From Bathymodiolus brooksi (lineage: Eukaryota > Mollusca > Bivalvia > Mytilida > Modiolidae), in contig OY804585.1 in assembly GCA_963680875.1 (NCBI GenBank), positions 28,572,186 to 28,636,185 of the forward strand: a stretch of 64,000 nt of DNA. Reading direction: 5' to 3'. The notes beneath the pieces are model-generated. The model was not told the DNA's origin, made no database searches, and worked only from the letters and a program-made list of their open reading frames with translations. The position numbers and the translations under genes are program-made. Of the stretch, positions 57,668-64,000 are shown in pieces; position 1 is the first letter of the stretch, and each line of letters opens with the position of its first letter.

Positions 57668-59532
57668 AATGTTGAATAAATTACACTCCATTAGTATCTG
57701 TTGAATAAATTACACTTTATTAGTATCTGACACATCTCAATAGATTACACTCCTATAGTATCTGACACAAATCTCAATGGATTACACTCCATTAGTATCT
57801 GACACATCTCAATAGATTACACTCCATTAGTATCTGGCACATCTCAATAGATTACACTCCATTAGTATGACACATCTCAATAGATTACACTCCATTAGTA
57901 TCTGACACATCTCAATAGATTACACTCCATTAGTATCTGACACATCTCAATAGATTACACTCCATTAGTATCTGGCACATCTCAATAGATTACACTCCAT
58001 TAGTATCTGACACATCTCAATAGATTACACTCCATTAGTATCTGTTGAATAGATTACACTCCATTAGTATCTGACACATCTCAATAGATTACACTCCATT
58101 AGTATCTGACACATCTCAATAGATTACACTCCATTAGTATCTGGCACATCTCAATAGATTACACTCCATTAGTATCTGACACATCTCAATAGATTACACT
58201 CCATTAGTATCTGACACATCTCAATAGATTACACTCCATTAGTATCTGTTGAATAGATTACACTCCATTAGTATCTGACACATCTCAATAGATTACACTC
58301 CATTAGTATCTGACACATCTCAATAGATTACACTCCATTAGTATCTGGCACATCTCAATAGATTACACTCCATTAGTATCTGACACATCTCAATAGATTA
58401 CACTCCATTAGTATCTGGCACATCTCAATAGATTACACTCCATTAGTATCTGACACATCTCAATAGATTACACTCCATTAGTAGCTGACACATCTCAATA
58501 GATTACACTCCATTAGTATCTGGCACATCTCAATAGATTACACTCCATTAGTATCTGGCACATCTCAATAGATTACGCTCCACTAGTATCTGGCACATCT
58601 CAATAGATTACACTCCATTAGTATCTGACACATCTCAATAGATTACACTCCATTAGTATCTGGTACATCTCAATAGATTACACTCCATTAGTATCTGACA
58701 CATCTCAATAGATTACACTCCATTAGTATCTGGCACATCTCAATAGATTACACTCCATTAGTATCTGACACATCTCAATAGATTACACTCCATTAGTATC
58801 TGACACATCTCAATAGATTACACTCCATTTGTATCTGACACATCTCAAGATTACACTCCATTAGTATCTGCCACATCTCAATAGATTACACTCCATTAGT
58901 ATCTGACACATCTCAATAGATTACACTCCATTAGTATCTGTTGAATAGATTACACTCCATTAGTATCTGGCACATCTCAATAGATTACACTCCATTAGTA
59001 TCTGACACATCTCAATAGATTACACTCCATTAGTATCTGACACATCTCAATAGATTACACTCTATTAGTATCTGACACATCTCAATAGATTACACTCCAT
59101 TAGTATCTGGCACATCTCAATAGATTACACTCCTTTAGTATCTGACACATCTCAATAGATTACACTCCATTAGTATCTGACACATCTCAATAGATTACAC
59201 TCCATTAGTATCTGACACATCTCAATAGATTACACTCCATTAGTATCTGGCACATCTCAATAGATTACACTCCATTAGTATCTGACACATCTCAATAGAT
59301 TACACAACATTAGTATCTGTTGAATAGATTACACTCCATTAGTATCTGACACATCTCAATAGATTACACTCCATTAGTATCTGGCACATCTCAATAGATT
59401 ACACTCCATTAGTATCTGACACATCTCAATAGATTACACTCCATTAGTATCTGACACATCTCAATAGATTACACTCCATTAGTATCTGGCACATCTCAAT
59501 AGATTACACTCCATTAGTATCTGGCACATCTC
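57668..59532. repeat. 35-bp satellite (about 53 units)
   Basis: The unit ATTAGTATCTGACACATCTC plus AATAGATTACACTCC alternates GACACATC and GGCACATC versions. A 29-bp short form (ATCTGTTGAATAG) appears near 58043, 58248, 58935 and 59320, marking partial higher-order order. There is no ORF. Confidence 0.97.
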
Positions 59533-60346
59533 GATCTCATGTTTCATTCACTTCCATCTTAGAAATTCTCTCGGACTTTTTCTTCAACTGAACCCACTGG
59601 CTATATTTTGCCAGTTGGGTTTTGATTGGTTAATCTGAAGTTCATCAGGATGTAAGGTTAAATCGAGTTGTCGTATCAGGTGTTAATAGGGATTAACATA
59701 ACGAGACAACATTTATATAATCAATATTTTAATTATATTTATACTGTTACCGTTCCTTACCATCCGCTCTACATGAATCGGGTACCAGGAAAGCTATATT
59801 TTGGTCAATAACTGTATCCGGTCCAGTCAATGCAAGTTGACTGCTCAAATAGAACCAGGGCAGGATAAATTATTCTAAACAACTTTTGTATACATAAATT
59901 AATTTTTCCTGCACTCGTTCTATTTGAGTACTTTTATTGTTACCAGTTTTATTAGATACTACAAGAAACGCCCTGGTCACGATACACAGAATATTTATTT
60001 GCATGTATCACAAATCAAAGGTAATAAGACCCTGATTCATCAACCCCACCCAATCACAGTTCAAGAAAACAATCCTGTTCCTTCTTAGTTTCCTGGTTTA
60101 TAATCATTCAGGATACGTTTTAATTATCATGAAGATCCCTTACATCGGAAGATTTCACCAAATGAATGTCCATTTGACGAAAAATTGGACACATTTATCG
60201 CACCATTTTAGTGACCTTTTTGTCAATTTATGTTAAATGAATAAGAAATGTTCAACTTCCATACGATGCCTTACATCTCTGACTTCAATACCTTTCGAAT
60301 TTTGTAATAAACCTTACAATTTCTTATCACAGTGCTATATTGGTCA
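59533..60346. other. No gene seen
   Basis: Unique-looking AT-rich sequence without supported features. Confidence 0.5.
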
Positions 60347-60480
60347 GCTTTGTCAGTAATTTGTGGAAGGTCAGTGGTTTTCTACGGGTACTCCGGTTTC
60401 CTCCATTAATAAAACTGACTGTCACGATATATAACTGAAATAATGTTGAACGTGGTCTTAAACACCATAATCCTAACCCT
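60347..60480 (+). mobile_element. SINE family 1, 3' half
   Basis: GTGGTTTTCTACGGGTACTC, TTAATAAAACTGACTG, then a diverged tail ACTGAAATAATGTTGAACGT ending CATAATCCTAACCCTAAC. Confidence 0.8.
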
Positions 60481-61014
60481 AACATTACTTATGAAAAGGT
60501 TTCCCTTTCCATATATAAGAATATATAATACAGGCGGTAAAATCTATGACGTCACTAGGGCCTATCTAATGTATATGTATTTATTGTTTTGTTTTAATTA
60601 ATTTTTCAACATACAAGTTTTGATTCACAAAACATTTTGCATGTGACTCATTCATTGTAATCAATTGTGTTTATTTTTTTGAATTTTTGAATTAAACAAA
60701 TTTTATTGCTCTACTATAAGCATTGATGGGATTGGGCACAAGTTATAACAACATTATAAACACCCTCTCCCTACAATTTACAACATAGCATAATACATGG
60801 CAAAACTCAATAAAATAAATATTAGATCAATGTATAAGTGAAATTAACTTTTACAAAAAAGACAAAATAGATTTTACAAAGAAGAGGGGAAAAAAACTAG
60901 TGAAAGTAACACCTGCAACAATCAATCAAACCTATGACTATTATGTATGAACGTTTTAACTGTTGTAAAAATATCAACATTTTGTGCTTCAGTTAATTGT
61001 GTTTATTTAGTACA
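60481..61014. other. No gene seen
   Basis: AT-rich sequence with short A/T runs. Confidence 0.5.
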
Positions 61015-61590
61015 TGCGTCACACTCTTAAATTATAGTAGATTCACATATTTAGCTTATTAATAAGTCCTTTTTAGCATCGACCCTTGGTGTCCCCTGCA
61101 TTTGAATAACTATTGCATTTGTTCGAGTGCTTGGGACACGAGGAGGACTTACTCATTTATATTTATGTTTTTGTTTTTATTTATATAATACATATACATG
61201 TGTCTTACTCAAAGTCTAGAATTGTAATAGATTCACATATTTAATTAATAAGTCCTTTTAGCATCGACCATTGGTGTCCCCTGCATTTGAATAACTATGG
61301 CATTGTTCATGTGCTTTGGACACAATGAGGACTTTTTTCATCCCTTTATTTAATATAAATAGACAGACAAACAAATATTGGTATGAGTGATATATTTATT
61401 CTCTCATCCTTTAAGTATTTATACAGTATATGTATTTAATTTCGAAAATGTAGTTATTTCACATGTATAATATGTGTGCGAATGTGCTATAGTCCTATTT
61501 GCACTGGCCCTTGGTTTCCTCTGTATTTGTACAACTACCGTACAGTACTTGTTGTCCGTGTGCATAGGACACGGGGAGGACTTGACCACT
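61015..61590. repeat. Three diverged ~150-190 bp direct repeats
   Basis: AAGTCCTTTTTAGCATCGAC, GGTGTCCCCTGCATTTGAAT and GGACACGAGGAGGACTT recur in order at about 61060-61160, 61245-61335 and 61490-61585, with increasing divergence. They directly precede a non-LTR-like 3' end. Confidence 0.75.
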
Positions 61591-61832
61591 ACACTACATG
61601 TAAATTAACCATTGATGTCTGATGTGGCCAACAATGTCATAGTCGACGGCACTTAATTATTATTATAATTATTATTAGTATAAGTATTTAGTATATTTTA
61701 TGGGCAGTTTTGTTCATTGTAACGTACAATATTTATATTTTATCTTTTAATGTTATTGTTTATTGTTTATGAATCACTGTAATGACTTAGCCGTTTGTGG
61801 GCCCTCTATTGGACAATAAAAATTCTTATTCT
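61591..61832 (+). mobile_element. Probable non-LTR retrotransposon 3' end
   Basis: GTTTGTGGGCCCTCTATTGG, then ACAATAAAAATTCTT with a short (ATTCTT)n terminal repeat, has the look of a LINE 3' tail. The three repeats just upstream may belong to the same 3' region. No reverse-transcriptase frame is present here. Confidence 0.4.
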
Positions 61833-62238
61833 TATTCTTGTACCCTTTCTTTCTTTTATTTGTCTTTTTCTTTCTTTTCTTGTCTTCCACCTCCACCATT
61901 ATCCCCTCTTATAAATAAAACAAGTGTAAAGTTGTTATTTCTTTTTATTCATTTATTGAAAGTTCTCCCACAGAAATCTGCTCACCGACCCTGCTGATCG
62001 TAAATGTGAGATACATGTATTTTCAAATATAAAATGTTATTTGAAATAATAAGTATTGATACACAAAACAATTGTAATTTCATCATTGATGTTAGATATT
62101 TATGAAACTTCTGTAAATAATGCATCCATATGTTCCTGAAACAATCACTCTTCAAAAACACGTCCAACGCTTGTAGCATACATTACATTATCAAATGAAA
62201 TCATTCAAATGCCAGTATTACGACTCTGTATTGTATAT

Positions 62239-63591
62239 TCAATGAGTATCCATCGGGTCTGATATTCCGGAAATATAAATTCCATTTTTCACCACTGTTC
62301 TTGACATTCCGTGTCGCCATGCGAAGTCAAACTGGTTACTTTCAGAATCTGCCTTTTTTGAGTATTTCACTCGCCGGAGGAAGACTCTGCATCCTCTGTC
62401 GGCTGTAACGCTCCTGATTACTCTCATTACGCGTCCTTGTTGTGATTTTGATTGAAACAGAGTTCTCTCCCATTTTATGGTGTTCATGAATGTGGACTTT
62501 CTTGTACTCACAGCAAAACTATAAACAACGTGCAATCTACCTTTCGCTTTAGTTTGAACCGCAAGTTCGTATATTCCCTTGTCATTAGAAAGTTTTGGGA
62601 ACACAATGTTTTTCTTCCAATAAATATTATTATTCCTTAACCTTCGACATCTCCACCCCTTGACGCAGAGTTTGTCGGGAGAATAAACCAACTGCCATTT
62701 TGTGGACGTCTTACACTTACAGCGCGAGTCGTATTTGATTGTTGAAATATTTTCTCTAAATTCCTGAAAAAAATGAAAAAAAAGACATTGAAGCGGAGTT
62801 AGACAAAGAGATTACCAAATTCATTTTAGAAATATATCTACAATCTGTCGATATACTTGAATCACATATGAATCAACAAATTCATGATGGCTACCATGTA
62901 ATTTACGAAGTGATGACTTCCGTCTGTTTCCTGTATCCCCGATTGAGTAATTTACTCAACAAGATTAGCCCCATGTTCAACATTCATTATAAGAACACAT
63001 GCTTTCGAAAACCGCATCACTTGGTATACAAACATTCCGTAGGCATGTGAAACACAAAGTTGCTACACAAGTAAGGAAAAAGTATTATTTGGAAATCAAA
63101 GTCATCACCTTTATCCTAAATTTTGAAACGATCATGTTCCATAATGCTAATATCAAAGTACAAGTCTAAATACGAGACGTATATATCAGTATCATAGTAT
63201 CTTCATCTTCGAGTTCGTTGGGGGTATATTAGAAGCAAGCAGGCCCAATAATTTTGGTGTGTTGGGCAGCGTCCTGTTGTTTACTAGTTAAAAGAGTGTT
63301 GCATACCTTCAATGGACGTTCTGTTTTCTTTTTCTTTTCTTTCACTTTCAGTTTATGTTTTCTTTCTTTTCTCGTCACCATTGGTTTTACTGTAGCTATT
63401 TTAAGAGGAGGTTTACTTGCGATAAGTGGAAGATGTGTCGAGGTTGCCAAAGTAACAGGCGCCACGCTTGACATACTTTTTGTGGAATCGTCTTTTCGTA
63501 ACGTTCCAAACATTCCTTCGAGATCTTTTGGCAAATTTCCTGTTCCTCCGTGCATTTGTTTTTCGCGTGACCTAACTTCATTTTCGTAGTT
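62239..63591 (-). CDS. Protein with degenerate GIY-YIG-like domain (two exons)
   Basis: Exon A spans 63591-63307 (acceptor TTTTTTTCAG, donor GAAG/GTATGC) and exon B 62763-62239 (acceptor TTTTTTCAG, stop TGA). The 540-bp intron joins in phase 0, giving 269 residues from this part of the gene; 5' exons lie outside or in the last 400 bp. Exon A ends in a Lys/Arg-rich tract (residues 73-95, likely nuclear). Exon B has CKCK and two further Cys, then GIYEL (158-162), VVYSF (174-178), GCRVFLRRVKY (219-229) and FDFAW (240-244). This order matches animal GIY-YIG-type domains, but the second motif Y-x-G is YSF, so nuclease activity is doubtful. A possible poly(A) signal (AATAAA, minus) is at 61952-61957. 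Confidence 0.6.
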
Positions 63592-63944
63592 CTGAAAAAA
63601 AAGTTGAAAATTAAATAATAATGGTGCAAGATAGGATATAAATAGTATAACTAATTTAATTTTGTTGATCGATTAACAAATGGGGCTTCATTTTTCATTC
63701 CAAATGGTTTCTGAATATGCCTCGTTATTCTTAAATTAGTTCATTATTACTGATATACTTGTACAACGGTATCTCTCAAATAGATTGACTACTTTGATTG
63801 ACAGCAAATCTGATAAAAGAAAGGGTGTCGTATTAAAAGTCACTCAGAATAGGTAATTATGCTGATGTAGTATTTATGATAGTCAGGGCGCGACCTAACG
63901 AGTTGACCCTGATATGTACATGATCAAACCTTAAGCTCAAGCAT
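63592..63944. other. Presumed 5' intron of the GIY-YIG-like gene
   Basis: AT-rich sequence. No additional exon recognised. Confidence 0.4.
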
Positions 63945-64000
63945 ATATATATATATATATATATATATAAACGTCTAAAATGGTTTGTAAAACAACACCA
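63945..64000. repeat. (TA)n tract joining a SINE 3-like end
   Basis: The AT dinucleotide run ends at about 63969 and is followed by ACGTCTAAAATGGTTTG. This resembles the ACGTCTGAAAATTAAACC junction of SINE family 3 at 51503. The element runs off the window. Confidence 0.5.

Noticed and set aside
57668..59532. CRISPR-like array
   Set aside because: Same reason: head-to-tail 35-bp units without spacers.

Overview
This is a repeat-dominated, AT-rich animal nuclear window, most likely from a bivalve mollusc. The case for a bivalve rests on family resemblance: tRNA-derived SINEs of a type common in bivalves, antisense Penelope-like reverse-transcriptase debris, an expanded RING-finger family and a dynein LC8 gene with introns. 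No species is assigned. All coding calls are eukaryotic, so GTG/TTG-initiated reading frames were not accepted as starts.

Layout. 1-2963 is a 52-bp satellite. 3.4-3.75 kb holds a small predicted N-myristoylated protein (minus strand). 4-14 kb is a transposon field with perfect hairpins, short hAT-like MITEs with 5-bp target duplications, SINEs (one split by a 920-bp hAT-like element) and two related long-palindrome elements (6400-8667, 11956-13981). 14522-22347 is a 66-70 bp satellite whose minus strand lacks stop codons in all three frames; the giant ORFs there are artefacts. 24.9-25.9 kb and 31.7-32.7 kb carry two related RING-finger genes (minus). 26505-28637 and 36876-39158 are two opposed copies of a large element with CGAAA-rich terminal inverted repeats. 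30.1-31.0 kb has a small minus-strand gene with a TATA box and initiator at ideal spacing. 35-36.3 kb has full-length copies of two SINE families.

42.7-56.5 kb is the largest structure: a tandem segmental duplication of about 6 kb (43628-49653 and 50027-56544). Each copy holds a RING pseudogene, the same nested MITEs, antisense Penelope-like RT debris and SINEs. A 16-copy homogeneous 62-bp array precedes copy 1. The breakpoint cuts an LC8 coding exon: copy 1 keeps only its first 21 bp, while copy 2 keeps the whole exon (56524-56787). 57.7-59.5 kb is a 35-bp satellite. 61.0-61.8 kb looks like a non-LTR 3' end. 62.2-63.6 kb holds two coding exons (minus) of a protein with a degenerate GIY-YIG-like domain.

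The supported genes (RING proteins, LC8, the GIY-YIG-like protein, the small TATA gene, the 128-aa protein) do not form an obvious pathway. They sit as islands in mobile and tandem DNA. The most unusual features are the palindromic element family with a spliced gene in its arm, the LC8 breakpoint with a possible transposon-derived first exon, and the matching empty and filled MITE sites inside the window.
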